Positions 53,007-62,742 of a stretch of 64,000 nucleotides of DNA are shown here, piece after piece. The DNA is from CAYMPH01 sp964392365 (lineage in GTDB: Bacteria > Spirochaetota > UBA4802 > UBA5550), in assembly GCA_964392365.1 (NCBI GenBank), contig CAYMPH010000002.1:298000-361999 (forward strand). Reading direction: 5' to 3'. The number at the start of each line of letters is the position of its first letter. Positions within the stretch are counted from its first letter, which is position 1. The notes beneath the pieces are model-generated. The model was not told the DNA's origin. It was given only the letters and a program-made list of their open reading frames with translations, and made no database searches. The position numbers were made by a program, and so were the translations under genes.

Positions 53007-53461
53007 ACTTCACCCTATCTTTAAGCATCTCTTAATTGCAAAATACTATAATAAATCAGAAATATCAACCTGAACAATCCATTTTCAACGGTTCATACTG
53101 CTATATATTTAAAATAAAATCAATAAATATTTTATGGTATAAATCTGTTTGTTAATAATTTCAGCTGCATTTAGCTTTGATTGAAAACTCCGCTTGGAAA
53201 CCAGCCCATATAATCTGGTTTTTAAATGTGATTCTCCTTATGTTTTATCCAATGTCTTATCATATGTAAAAAAAATCTTGACCTGCATACTCTTTATAGG
53301 TATCATTCTTTTTAGTAACAATATGTTTAGCTTTTACTTCAAACATAGATAAAACATTGACACTAAACCATTTATGGAAGATTAGCGAACCTGACGATAA
53401 TAAATTAAGCTCTCATTTCTATAATATTGAGATAAGGCAATAGATCAGATTTTATACAAAT
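53007..53461. other. Intergenic region with one terminator-like hairpin
   Basis: No coding frame recognised. AAACCAG - CCCATATAAT - CTGGTTTTT (about 53200-53224) looks like a rightward terminator with no obvious upstream gene. TTGACA at about 53357 may belong to a promoter for the TPR gene at 53462, though its -10 is poor. Confidence 0.35.
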
Positions 53462-55408
53462 ATGAAAAACAAAACAAAAATACTTATATTGATTTTTTCA
53501 CTGATAATATCCGGTTCTTTCGGGCTGAGATCTGAAAGCATTGAGGAAATGGACAAAAGAGCCCAGGATTCATTTGAAAAAAAAGAATTCAACCAGGCAA
53601 TCGCGCTCTGGCTTTCAATTCTTGATATTGATCCTGAAAATGATAAAATCCAGAAAAAAATAGAAATGATATATGAACTGAAACAGAAAAAAGATCTCGC
53701 TTTACAGAAATCCAAACTCAATTACAGTTTTGCACGAGGAGTTTTAAAAACAGATTTTTTGAGCGCAAAAGCATTGGCCCTTTCATCTTTTGATAATTAT
53801 ATAACAGCCTATAGAATTGACCCTAAAGATGAAGAGCTTCAAAATATGAAAGAAGCTATGAAACGTCTCGAAGATGAGATAAAAGTTGAAGAAGAAAAAG
53901 ACCGGCTTTCGCGTGCAAACAAGGCAAGACGGGAAAGACTTATGGCTGAAGCATTAAAGCTAATGGATGATAAGAAATATCCCGAGGCTTTGAAAAACTG
54001 GGAGGAGATTTTATCTTTTTTTGCTAATGATAAGGAAGCTGATGAAGGCAGAAGAAGATGCCAGATGGCTATTGATAATAAAATCAAGTTTGAAAAAATC
54101 AATAATTTCATGGCCAAAGGAAAAGAATTATTCATTAAAAAAGATTTAAACGCATCAAGGCTTGAATTTGTTCAGGTGCTTGGGCTTGATCCGCGAAACA
54201 GGGAAGCAAAAGATTTTATTGAACAGATAGATGAAAAATTTGAAGCTGCGAGAATGGGTGAGCAGCGGAAACAACAGGCTGAAAATCTATATCAGTCCGG
54301 TCTTGAAAATATAAGGAGAAGCAGGTTTGATGAGGCACAGGATGATTTTGAGAACAGCCTGGCTTTTATAAAAGATTACAAGGATGCAAAAGAGAGAATT
54401 AAAACCATTCCTGCCTTGAAAAAGCAGTTTCAGGAAATGGAGAATACAAAAAAATTTGAACGGATCAACAGGGAATTTCAGGACGGCCTTATTGCTCTTT
54501 CCGAAGGAAGATACAAGGATGCGATTGCAGCCTTTGATACAACACTTGCACTCGATCCGAAAAACGATCGTGCAAGAGGATATTTAAAACAGGCCAAGGA
54601 AGCTCAGAGCCTTGCTGAAGAAGAGGTCGTTGATGAAAATTCTCCATATTATAATATTGTAAATACTATAATTTTATCAGGTAAAAGGCATTATGGCAGC
54701 GGACAATATGATGAATCTAGAAAAAACTGGAACAATATTCTAAAGCTGTTTCCTAAAAATAAAATTGCAACAGAATATCTTTTAAGATGCGAACTGAAAT
54801 TAAATCCGGAAGCTTTTAAAACCTTCTCAAAAAGGCTTATAGAGGAAGGAAATGATTTTTTAAATAAAAAGCAGCCGAAACAGGCTCTTAAAAAATTTGA
54901 ACTTATTAAATCAATATCACCCGATTTTCCCGGTATTGATAAACTTATTGCTCAAACAGGTATTGAAAATGTAAATATTGGTGTAGGCGGAGGCGGAGCT
55001 GCGCCTGTTACACCTGCTGAGAGAGCTGATCTGGAAAGAAGATACAGAATAGCTATTAATTTATACCAGCAGGGCGGAAAGGAGAATTCGCAGAAAGCTC
55101 TTAATGAACTGCAGATTATTGCAAAAAGAGACCCGGATAATATAAAAGCTGTAATAAGCGCAAATAAAATAGAAGCCGAGCTGAGATTTGGAACAGGAAA
55201 CGTTGGAGAAGCCGGGGGCAGGCAGCAGCTTACCGCTGATCAGAAAGAGCTGGTCAAAAAATATTATTACAGCGGGATAAGTTATTACTCAAATAATAAT
55301 TTTAATAGAGCAGTGGATGAATGGAGAAAAGTTCTTGCAATAGAGCCGGATAATATTAAAGCTAAAAATAATATAAGGAAAACATTGATTTTGTTAGGTA
55401 AGCAGTAA
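53462..55408 (+). CDS. Secreted tetratricopeptide-repeat protein
   Basis: 648 residues. Signal peptide about 1-24 (KTKILILIFSLIISGSFGLRS). Many helix-turn-helix repeats of TPR type follow, for example KEFNQAIALWLSILDIDPENDKI, KKYPEALKNWEEILSFF, GRYKDAIAAFDTTLALDPKNDRARGYLKQA, GQYDESRKNWNNILKLFPKNK and NNFNRAVDEWRKVLAIEPDNIKAKNNI. Between the repeats are highly charged coiled-coil stretches (EEEKDRLSRANKARRERLMAEA) and one glycine-rich linker (GVGGGGAAP). A periplasmic scaffold is likely. The phosphatase gene begins on the base after its stop, so the two are co-transcribed. Confidence 0.85.
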   Translation: MKNKTKILILIFSLIISGSFGLRSESIEEMDKRAQDSFEKKEFNQAIALWLSILDIDPENDKIQKKIEMIYELKQKKDLALQKSKLNYSFARGVLKTDFLSAKALALSSFDNYITAYRIDPKDEELQNMKEAMKRLEDEIKVEEEKDRLSRANKARRERLMAEALKLMDDKKYPEALKNWEEILSFFANDKEADEGRRRCQMAIDNKIKFEKINNFMAKGKELFIKKDLNASRLEFVQVLGLDPRNREAKDFIEQIDEKFEAARMGEQRKQQAENLYQSGLENIRRSRFDEAQDDFENSLAFIKDYKDAKERIKTIPALKKQFQEMENTKKFERINREFQDGLIALSEGRYKDAIAAFDTTLALDPKNDRARGYLKQAKEAQSLAEEEVVDENSPYYNIVNTIILSGKRHYGSGQYDESRKNWNNILKLFPKNKIATEYLLRCELKLNPEAFKTFSKRLIEEGNDFLNKKQPKQALKKFELIKSISPDFPGIDKLIAQTGIENVNIGVGGGGAAPVTPAERADLERRYRIAINLYQQGGKENSQKALNELQIIAKRDPDNIKAVISANKIEAELRFGTGNVGEAGGRQQLTADQKELVKKYYYSGISYYSNNNFNRAVDEWRKVLAIEPDNIKAKNNIRKTLILLGKQ

Positions 55409-56989
55409 ATGGCGAAAGCAGATAAAGAAAAAAAAGATACGGCTGATATAAAAGATAAAAAAGCAGATATTAAGCCTGTAAAAAGCGGAGTAAAATTCAG
55501 CCTGAGATGGAAATTTTCTCTTGCGATTATAGGTCTTACGGTAACTGTAATTGTAACACTTGCCGGTTTTATATTTTTCAGGGAGAGTAATCTTTTACGG
55601 ACTCAGGTTATGGATTCTGTTAACCGTGAAGTGATTCACCTGAGTAATACAACATCACAGCTTATTGTTACTGACGAGCTTGCAATCCTTGCTGCTATCA
55701 GCGATCTGCAGAAAATAAATTATATAAAATACGCCTATGTTCTGAATCCTGATGGTTCAGTTTTTCAGTTTTTCGACAGGCGGGAAAAAAAGTTCAATGT
55801 CGGAGATAAATTTGATGATGGAGTTGCAAGAGCAACCGGTGCAGCAGATGATAAAGGCATTACTGTTTTTCAATATCCTGACCCGGTTGATAAGGCCGGT
55901 GTAATATATGATTTTTCCAAACCGGTTTTAAATAAGGTCGGTGCAAAGGTTGCAGTTGTTATGATAGGCCTTTCAGATATTATCATACGTCAGGAACTGC
56001 AGAATCTTATTAAAGTAATTGTGCCTTTATCTCTGGTATTTATCGCAATATCCATACTCGGCGCTGTTGTTCTTGCAAGCGTTACAATCAAGCCTATCAG
56101 GATTCTTTCTCATGGCGCAAGCATTATCGGGCAGGGGGATCTTGATTACAGGATTGAAATAAAATCCAGGGACGAGCTCGGAGCTCTTGCACGGGAATTT
56201 AACGAGATGACATCCCAGATAAAAGATTCCAAGGAAAATGAAATAGAACAGAGATTGCTGCAGGAACAGCTCGATGTGGCCCGGGATATTCAGGAGGGAC
56301 TTAATCCAATGGGCTTCTATAATAAAGGAGGAGTTCAGATAAAGGGATTCACCCGTGCAGCAAAGGGTGTCGGCGGAGATTATTTCGATTATAGGGAAAT
56401 CGGTGATCATAAAATCGGTGCATTACTGAGTGATGTGGCGGGAAAAGGCGTTCCTGCATCGCTGGTAATGGTAATGATCAGAACTGTATTTACTGCGTTG
56501 ATATCAAGGGGGGATGTTGACTGCGGTAGGCTAGTGCGGTCAATAAACGATTCCATGAGCGGTGACTTTGCCATAGATAAATTTGCTACTTTGTTTTTCT
56601 TCGTTTATGATAAATTAACAAATGAAGTTTCTTTTGCAAATGCCGGTCACGGCCCTTTATTTTTATACAGGGCGTCTTTAAACGCCTGTACTGTTACAAA
56701 AGTTGACGGCGTTCCGATCGGAATTATGGATGATATTGATTACGCACAGGCTAAAGTTAAGCTTAATCCAGGCGATATTATTTTAGTAAACAGCGATGGA
56801 ATTACTGAAATGAGAAATGTGAATAAGGATGAATACGGTCATCAGCGCCTTCAGAAGATGTTTATAGAAAACAGCGGAAAAAACGCTAATGATATAGTTG
56901 AAACTATTGTTAATGATGTTGAAACATTTAGAGGGGAGGCCTCCCCTCATGATGATATGACAATACTTGTATTTAAAAGAGAATCTTAA
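55409..56989 (+). CDS. Membrane HAMP-SpoIIE (PP2C-type) serine phosphatase, RsbU-like
   Basis: 526 residues. A Lys/Asp-rich cytoplasmic N-terminus (1-27), first membrane helix about 37-58, extracytoplasmic sensor about 60-190 (single-Cache-like, YAYVLNPDGSVFQFFD), second helix about 195-220, HAMP about 220-275, then a SpoIIE-type phosphatase (290-525). Metal Asp residues are in VGGDYFDYRE, LSDVAGKGVPASLVM, SDGITEMRN and PHDDMTILV. It would dephosphorylate a STAS protein in a partner-switching stress pathway; the STAS gene immediately follows in convergent orientation. Coupled to the upstream TPR gene. Confidence 0.9.
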   Translation: MAKADKEKKDTADIKDKKADIKPVKSGVKFSLRWKFSLAIIGLTVTVIVTLAGFIFFRESNLLRTQVMDSVNREVIHLSNTTSQLIVTDELAILAAISDLQKINYIKYAYVLNPDGSVFQFFDRREKKFNVGDKFDDGVARATGAADDKGITVFQYPDPVDKAGVIYDFSKPVLNKVGAKVAVVMIGLSDIIIRQELQNLIKVIVPLSLVFIAISILGAVVLASVTIKPIRILSHGASIIGQGDLDYRIEIKSRDELGALAREFNEMTSQIKDSKENEIEQRLLQEQLDVARDIQEGLNPMGFYNKGGVQIKGFTRAAKGVGGDYFDYREIGDHKIGALLSDVAGKGVPASLVMVMIRTVFTALISRGDVDCGRLVRSINDSMSGDFAIDKFATLFFFVYDKLTNEVSFANAGHGPLFLYRASLNACTVTKVDGVPIGIMDDIDYAQAKVKLNPGDIILVNSDGITEMRNVNKDEYGHQRLQKMFIENSGKNANDIVETIVNDVETFRGEASPHDDMTILVFKRES

Positions 56990-57309
56990 ACCAGGTCTTC
57001 CTCAGTATCATAGATTTTAAAGAATCTATCCAGTGTTGCAAGTTTTAAAATATTTAAAACATCTTCATGAAGATTCATAATTGCAAAATTTCCGGCATGA
57101 GCTTTCATCTTTTTCTGACCTGCGACTAAAGCGCCTATGCCTGAGGAATCCATATAGTTGACATTTTTCATATCAACAACAACGCTTTTATAATTTCCAT
57201 CTGTTATGCTGAACAGGGCTTTTTTCAATTCGCTGACATTATAGAGGTCAACTTCGCCGGTTACCTCAATTATCTTATATCCGCCAGCTTCTCTGAAGGA
57301 GATTTCCAT
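56986..57309 (-). CDS. STAS-domain anti-sigma-factor antagonist
   Basis: 107 residues, a single STAS domain of the SpoIIAA/RsbV type. YKIIEVTGEVDLYNVSELKKAL opens the fold, and the phosphorylatable serine is in the VNYMDSSGIGALVAGQK loop. The phosphatase encoded convergently next door is the natural enzyme to activate it. The stops overlap by 4 bases. The ribosome site GGAGG is strong. No anti-sigma kinase (RsbW) or sigma factor gene is nearby, so the rest of the switch is encoded elsewhere. Confidence 0.92.
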   Translation of the reverse strand: MEISFREAGGYKIIEVTGEVDLYNVSELKKALFSITDGNYKSVVVDMKNVNYMDSSGIGALVAGQKKMKAHAGNFAIMNLHEDVLNILKLATLDRFFKIYDTEEDLV

Positions 57310-57402
57310 AAGTCCTCCGTAATTTTATTACGCACTAATTTATATACAGGTGTAATTTATACAAATGATTTGTAAAGCATTATTTTTTCTGTATATATGG
57401 TA

Positions 57403-58695
57403 TCATTGTTTGAATAAAGTTTCAATAAAATCTGAAAGATCATTTATACTATTAATTTCTCTCATTTCAACACAATGAGGAATATATACAGATGCTATAC
57501 TGTCGCTCCAGTCCCAGAGATGTTTTTTTTCTGGATTTAGCCAGATAATATTTTTACATCTTTCTTGTATTTCAATAAATGCATCAATACCCGGATCCTG
57601 ATGATTATTTCTCGCATCGCCCAGAACGATTACAGTTGTTTTTTTATTTAAGCTGTCCCCGTATTCATTTATAAGTTTTTTAAATGAAATACCGTAATTT
57701 GTACCCCAGCCGTATTTAAAATCTGTATCTGCAAAAATTGAATTTACAGCTCTTTCAGGATCCATTTCCCTGAAAAGAGGCGTAATTTCCACAAGATTGC
57801 TTACAAAAGCAAAAGTTCTTACTTTGGAAAAAAGGCTCTGTATAGTATGTGTAAGCAGCAGCATAAATCTTGTATATTGATTTACTGAGCCTGAAATATC
57901 ACAAATAACTGCAATCTGCGGACGGTCTATTTTTTTATTTTTAAAATATACTGTAAACGGGATGTTGTCTGTAGCAGCGCTTTTTTTTATGGTTTTCGGC
58001 GCATTAAGCCTGCCTTTTCTTGTTTTTTTCAGTTTTATTCCGACCCTGCTTTTTAATTTATGCCCGAGTCTGTTAATAACAGAGCGCATTTCCTTTATTT
58101 CTACAGGAGTTAGCTGATATATTTTTTTATTTAAAAGATAGTCTTCCTTGACTGTGATTTCTTTTCCAATGTAGCGCGATTTTATTCTCTGCCGGATAAG
58201 TTTTGTAATCATTTCTGTTCTTATTTTTTCATTCGCAGCTTCAGATTCTGATGGAGCGCCTCCTGATAAAACCGGAAACAGTGATTCTCCAAATCCCTCG
58301 CCGGAAGATCCGGATAGAATAAAATTTTTGAACTCCCCGGCAAGAACAGAATCCTTTTTTGAAATAAAAGTGGAAGGATCAGCTCCATTAAGAAATTCAT
58401 CAACCTTATCTGTGAGTTTTTCAAGATCCGGTTCAGATATTTTATCTGATTCAAAAGTTTTGCCTGAAAAGAAATTATCGAAACATTTTAGGAATGCCGG
58501 AATATCTTCAGAATCTTTTATAAGTGTTGTCTGGAGTGTCTGCTTGAAAATTGAAGAATCAGAAAAAGATATCAACGGAAGAGCATTGAATAAGGTAATT
58601 GACTCATCCTGGCTGATTCTGATGCCGGCTTCTCTGAGGATTTTCAGAAATCCAAGAAGCTTGACTGTTATTTCATTATTTGTAGATGATTTCAT
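57403..58695 (-). CDS. VWA-domain protein of the CoxE/MoxR-associated type
   Basis: 430 residues. The N-terminal about 240 residues are mostly helical and charged. The C-terminal half is a von Willebrand factor A domain with MIDAS motif VICDISGSVNQYTRFM, a later Thr (FKYGWGTNYG) and VIVLGDARNN. This layout matches CoxE-like partners of MoxR AAA ATPases, which act together as metal-insertion or protein-remodelling chaperones. Its start overlaps the MoxR stop by 20 bases, so they are translated together. The target protein is not evident. Confidence 0.85.
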   Translation of the reverse strand: MKSSTNNEITVKLLGFLKILREAGIRISQDESITLFNALPLISFSDSSIFKQTLQTTLIKDSEDIPAFLKCFDNFFSGKTFESDKISEPDLEKLTDKVDEFLNGADPSTFISKKDSVLAGEFKNFILSGSSGEGFGESLFPVLSGGAPSESEAANEKIRTEMITKLIRQRIKSRYIGKEITVKEDYLLNKKIYQLTPVEIKEMRSVINRLGHKLKSRVGIKLKKTRKGRLNAPKTIKKSAATDNIPFTVYFKNKKIDRPQIAVICDISGSVNQYTRFMLLLTHTIQSLFSKVRTFAFVSNLVEITPLFREMDPERAVNSIFADTDFKYGWGTNYGISFKKLINEYGDSLNKKTTVIVLGDARNNHQDPGIDAFIEIQERCKNIIWLNPEKKHLWDWSDSIASVYIPHCVEMREINSINDLSDFIETLFKQ

Positions 58696-59581
58696 TCAGC
58701 CTGCTTTTTACAAGCTCTATATCTTTTTCGTATTTTATAATTATGCCGATTGTTTCCAGAAAAGTTTCTTTATCAATTGTATCTTTTCCGAGAATCGCAA
58801 GAGCTCTTGCCCAGTCTATGGTTTCACTTATGCTCGGCTCTTTTTTAAGAGGAAGATCCCGGATTCTGTATATAGCATTTACAACCTGTTTCCGTATACT
58901 GGCTTCACATTCTGTAACTTTCAGCTCAATAATTCTTTCTTCAAGTTCAGGAGGCGGATAGTCAATATATAGATGAAGGCATCGTCTTTTTAAAGCGTCC
59001 GACATTTCCCTTGCACTGTTGGAAGTTAAAAATACCGCAGGTTTAACTTTTGCAGCTATTGTTCCAATTTCAGGAATTGATATCTGGAAATCAGACAGAA
59101 CTTCAAGGAGAAATGCTTCAAATTCTCCGTCGGATTTATCTATCTCATCAATCAGAAGAACTGATTTATGCTCGGATTTTAAGACCTGTAAAATAGGCCG
59201 GGCTATTATAAATTTTTCTGAAAATAGAGATGATTCCTGTTTCGCTAGTTTCTCTATTGCTCCGGCTAATGTTTTTTCACCGCTTACTATTTCGTTGAAT
59301 CTTTCTTTAAGTATCTGGGTGTATAAAAGCTGCTTTGAATATTCCCATTCATAAAGCGCTTTTGATTCGTCAAGGCCTTCATAGCACTGAAGTCGCACAA
59401 GCGGATAATTCAGTCCTGCTGCAAGACATTTTGCGAGATCGGTTTTTCCGACACCTGCAGGTCCCTCAATAAGAACAGGTTTTTCAAGTTTAAGCGCCAG
59501 GAAAATTGTAACTGCAATTTCTCTTGAAGCGATATACTTCTGCTTTGCGAGTATTTCGATAATATCATCAATGGTTTCCAT
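58676..59581 (-). CDS. MoxR/CoxD-family AAA+ ATPase
   Basis: 301 residues. Walker A EGPAGVGKTDLAK (about 36-48), Walker B SVLLIDEIDKSD, sensor 1 in AVFLTSNSAREMSDALKRRCLHLYIDYP with an Arg-finger-like RRC. Typical length for MoxR. MoxR ATPases work with VWA proteins in assembling or activating metalloenzymes such as CO dehydrogenase or methanol dehydrogenase, or in stress functions. The VWA partner overlaps downstream. Neither cox nor mox structural genes are in this window. Confidence 0.9.
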   Translation of the reverse strand: METIDDIIEILAKQKYIASREIAVTIFLALKLEKPVLIEGPAGVGKTDLAKCLAAGLNYPLVRLQCYEGLDESKALYEWEYSKQLLYTQILKERFNEIVSGEKTLAGAIEKLAKQESSLFSEKFIIARPILQVLKSEHKSVLLIDEIDKSDGEFEAFLLEVLSDFQISIPEIGTIAAKVKPAVFLTSNSAREMSDALKRRCLHLYIDYPPPELEERIIELKVTECEASIRKQVVNAIYRIRDLPLKKEPSISETIDWARALAILGKDTIDKETFLETIGIIIKYEKDIELVKSRLNEIIYK

Positions 59582-59608
59582 GCTGACCGGCCTTTATTAA
59601 ATTTATTC

Positions 59609-59692
59609 TGTCATTCCTGCGAATGCAGGAATCTCATAAATAATATTTTCTATTAGATTCCGGCATTCCCCTTCGTTCCAGCCGGAATGACA
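59609..59692. repeat. REP-like composite palindromic element
   Basis: Ends TGTCATTCC and GGAATGACA are perfect inverted repeats. Inside lie two hairpins: ATTCCTGC-GAAT-GCAGGAAT and GATTCCGGC...GCCGGAAT. The TCATTCC/GGAATGA palindrome type is widespread as non-coding intergenic repeats in bacteria. It fills the gap between the MoxR gene and the arg operon tail. A single copy in the window. Confidence 0.65.
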
Positions 59693-59759
59693 AATTAAAA
59701 TATACTTTTATCTATTATAAATTAAATCTACAATAAAATCACTTTTCATAGAACCTTTT

Positions 59760-60560
59760 TCAGGTCAATAAAAACTTTTTTAAAAAAGAAATTTCTGAAA
59801 GGAATTCCGGGAATTTCTGCAATAAGTCTTTATTAAGGAATAATGCTTCTAATTCTGAAAACAACAAAGAGGTTTCTTTTTTTAATTCAGGATTCTCGAA
59901 GATTTTTTCATCTTTTTTGAAATTTTCAAATGATGAATCAGTTTCTGTTTTTATTTTTTCAGCAAGAGCTTTTACTTTTCCGGATAATCCGGTTATATTC
60001 ATCTGATCGATAATATGCCGGGCAAAATAAATATACATTTCAAGTATCATTATTCTTTCCATGATATTTCCGGATTTTATTATTCTACGTATGCGATTCG
60101 GATTGCTGCTGTCAATAATGGCATTTTCAATAAATGCATCAGTTAATTTAAGAGATGCGTGGCTTATTTTATTGAATGCCTGAAGTTTTAAATCTGTTAA
60201 TGAATCTTTAATTATACCTTCATTTTTAACTGCAATAATGCTCGAAATTTTTTCTTCTCCTGGTTTTCTTGCAGATAGGAATATCCAGTCCGAATCAAAC
60301 GCGCCTGTAATAAATCCTTTTTCTCCATTTAATAATACGCCGGTTTCTTTTTTCTCATATGTTAAAGTTTTTCCGGGAGGCTCAAATCCGCCAAAAGAAG
60401 CTTTGATATTTTCCGGAAGATTATGGCCAAGATCAGATAAATATTTTTTAAGGGATTTAATGAAAACGTTCTGAATAATCCAGTATATTGAAATTCCCGG
60501 AATGCCCGCGAACCCGGAGTCCGCGAGCCAGGGCCTTACATTTTGAAAATCTCCGCTCAT
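59760..60560 (-). CDS. Truncated acyl-CoA dehydrogenase-like protein
   Basis: 266 residues against the usual about 380. The central part resembles the ACAD middle beta-domain (TLTYEKKETGVLLNGEKGFITGAFDSDWIFLSARK), and the helical C-terminus could correspond to the ACAD four-helix domain, but the N-terminal helical domain is largely missing and no catalytic glutamate is evident. It begins 6 bases after the argG stop and is therefore in the arginine operon, an unexpected place. A divergent non-enzymatic homologue, or a gene under decay without stops, are both possible. Low family certainty. Confidence 0.5.
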   Translation of the reverse strand: MSGDFQNVRPWLADSGFAGIPGISIYWIIQNVFIKSLKKYLSDLGHNLPENIKASFGGFEPPGKTLTYEKKETGVLLNGEKGFITGAFDSDWIFLSARKPGEEKISSIIAVKNEGIIKDSLTDLKLQAFNKISHASLKLTDAFIENAIIDSSNPNRIRRIIKSGNIMERIMILEMYIYFARHIIDQMNITGLSGKVKALAEKIKTETDSSFENFKKDEKIFENPELKKETSLLFSELEALFLNKDLLQKFPEFLSEISFLKKFLLT

Positions 60561-60566
60561 GCGGAA

Positions 60567-61778
60567 TTATTTCCCTTCTCTTTTTCTTTTTAATAAAGCT
60601 TCAACCTTAATTGGCAGTCCGAAGATGTTTAAAAACCCGGTTGCATCTTTTTGATCATAAAGATGGCTTTCATCGAAAGTTGCGATATCCGGCTCATACA
60701 GAGTTAGATCGGATTTTCTGCCGGCAACTGAGCAGCTGCCTTTGTAAAGTTTCATTCTTACTGTGCCTGTAACATTTTCCTGAGTTTTGTTGATGAATGC
60801 ATCAAGAGCTTCTCTTTTTCTTGTGAACCATAGCCCGTTGTAAACAATTGTTGCATATTCTGAAGCAAGCTTGTCTTTTAAATGCTGAGTGTCTTTATCG
60901 AGGGTGATTGATTCAAGATCACGGTGCGCCATGATGAGAACTGTTCCGGCAGGTGTTTCATAAACTCCGCGCGATTTAATTCCAACGAGTCTGTTTTCAA
61001 CAATATCAATTCTTCCGACGCCGTTTTCACCGGCAATTTTATTCAGCTTTTTCATTAGAGAAGCAGGGGAGAGCTTTTCATTGTTTATTGTAACAGGGAT
61101 GCCTTTTTCAAAACCTATTTCCAGATATGTCGGCTTATCCGGAGCTTTCTCAGGAGACTTTGTCAGGAGAAACATGCTTTCGTCAGGTTCCCTGAAAGGA
61201 TCTTCAAGTATTCCGCCTTCATAGGAAATGTGAAGTATATTTCTATCCATGCTGTATGGTTTATCTTTTGTTATTGGAAGAGGGATGCCGCGCTTTTCAG
61301 CATAATCGAAGCATTTCGAACGTGAATCCAGATCCCAGAAACGCCATGGAGCAATAATGTTCAGATCCGGAGCAAGAGATTTGAAAGCCATTTCAAATCG
61401 AACCTGGTCATTGCCTTTTCCTGTTGCACCATGGCAAACTGCATCAGCTCCTTCTCTTAGAGCAATCTCAACCTGTTTTTTTGCTATTATAGGTCTTGCA
61501 AGGGATGTCCCGAGCAGGTACCTGTCTTCGTAAATAGCATTTGCTTTAATTGCCTGGAATACATAATCTTTAACAAATTCCTCTGTTAAATCTTCGATAT
61601 AACATTTGCTCGCGCCGGTTTTTTTTGCTTTTTCTTCCAGGCCGTTGAGTTCTTCCTCCTGTCCAACGTTTGCAGCAAAAGCTATAACTTCGCAGTTATA
61701 AGTTTCAATGAGCCATTTTAAAATTATTGATGTATCAACGCCGCCTGAATATGCAAGAACAACTTTTTTTACTTTCAT
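60567..61778 (-). CDS. argG: Argininosuccinate synthase
   Basis: 403 residues. The ATP PP-loop VVLAYSGGVDTSIILKWL starts the protein, followed by ARPIIAKKQVEIALREGADAVCHGATGKGNDQVRFE and APWRFWDL, then SYEGGILEDP and NRLVGIKSRGVYETPAGTVL. Joins citrulline and aspartate to argininosuccinate. Full length for the family. It comes 25 bases after argF in the operon argD-argF-argG; argH is not in the window. Confidence 0.96.
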   Translation of the reverse strand: MKVKKVVLAYSGGVDTSIILKWLIETYNCEVIAFAANVGQEEELNGLEEKAKKTGASKCYIEDLTEEFVKDYVFQAIKANAIYEDRYLLGTSLARPIIAKKQVEIALREGADAVCHGATGKGNDQVRFEMAFKSLAPDLNIIAPWRFWDLDSRSKCFDYAEKRGIPLPITKDKPYSMDRNILHISYEGGILEDPFREPDESMFLLTKSPEKAPDKPTYLEIGFEKGIPVTINNEKLSPASLMKKLNKIAGENGVGRIDIVENRLVGIKSRGVYETPAGTVLIMAHRDLESITLDKDTQHLKDKLASEYATIVYNGLWFTRKREALDAFINKTQENVTGTVRMKLYKGSCSVAGRKSDLTLYEPDIATFDESHLYDQKDATGFLNIFGLPIKVEALLKRKREGK

Positions 61779-61803
61779 AGATGTAATCCTTTTTATTAAA
61801 AAA

Positions 61804-62742
61804 TTATTTCATTAAAGCGCACATAACAGCTTTCTGAATATGAAGCCGGTTTTCAGCCTGTTCAAAAATTATTGAATTTTTAGAATCCATAACTTCTGAA
61901 TCAATTTCCTCGCCTCTGTGTGCAGGCAGGCAATGCATAATTCTGCATGAAGGAGCGCATTTTTCAAGAAGGCTCATGCTGATTTTATATTTTGCCAGCT
62001 CCTTCTTTTTGCGGACTGATTCTTTTTCCTGGCCCATGCTGACCCAGACATCTGTATAAATATAATTTGCACCTGAAACTGCCCTGTCTACATCTTTTGT
62101 AATTTCAATTTTAGAGCCTGAAATTGCAGCAAGAGCTTTTGTCTGTTCAGTAATTTCTTTATCCGGATTATATTTAGCCGGGCATGCAATTGAAATATCC
62201 ATTCCGAGAATGGCTGCTCCAAGCATCAGGGAGTTCGCAACATTGTTGCCGTCACCTATATAAGTCATTTTAATATTTGTGAATTTTCGCTCAATTTCAT
62301 ATATAGTGAAAAAATCAGCAAGGGCCTGGCATGGATGATGTTTGTCTGTAAGACCATTTATAACAGGAATATCCGAATTTTGCGCGAGCTCTGCAATTTT
62401 TTCATCAGAAAATGTTCTTATCATAATCCCGTTAACGTATCTTGACAGAACTTTTGCAGTATCAGACAGTGTTTCTCCCCTGCCGATCTGTATGTCGCTT
62501 CCGCTTAAAAAGAGAGGCTGTCCGCCAAGCTGGTAAATTCCAGTTTCAAAAGATACCCGGGTCCTTGTAGAACTTTTTTCAAAAATCATGGCAAGGGATC
62601 TATTGCTTAAATATTTATGGCTTTTCCTTTTTTTCAGATCTTTTTTCAGCTGCTCTGAAAATTTAAAAAGCGCAATCATTTCCTCTTTGCTGAGATCGGC
62701 CATTGAAAGCAGATGAGAAGTTTTTAATATTGGAGGCTTCAC
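61804..62742 (-). CDS. argF: Ornithine carbamoyltransferase
   Basis: 312 residues. Carbamoyl-phosphate loop FEKSSTRTRVSFE, ornithine-side motif GLTDKHHPCQALADF, YIGDGNNVANSLMLGAAILGMD, and HCLPAHRGEEIDSEVMDS are all intact. Makes citrulline from ornithine and carbamoyl phosphate. Its ATG overlaps the argD stop by 4 bases. Confidence 0.96.
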   Translation of the reverse strand: MKPPILKTSHLLSMADLSKEEMIALFKFSEQLKKDLKKRKSHKYLSNRSLAMIFEKSSTRTRVSFETGIYQLGGQPLFLSGSDIQIGRGETLSDTAKVLSRYVNGIMIRTFSDEKIAELAQNSDIPVINGLTDKHHPCQALADFFTIYEIERKFTNIKMTYIGDGNNVANSLMLGAAILGMDISIACPAKYNPDKEITEQTKALAAISGSKIEITKDVDRAVSGANYIYTDVWVSMGQEKESVRKKKELAKYKISMSLLEKCAPSCRIMHCLPAHRGEEIDSEVMDSKNSIIFEQAENRLHIQKAVMCALMK

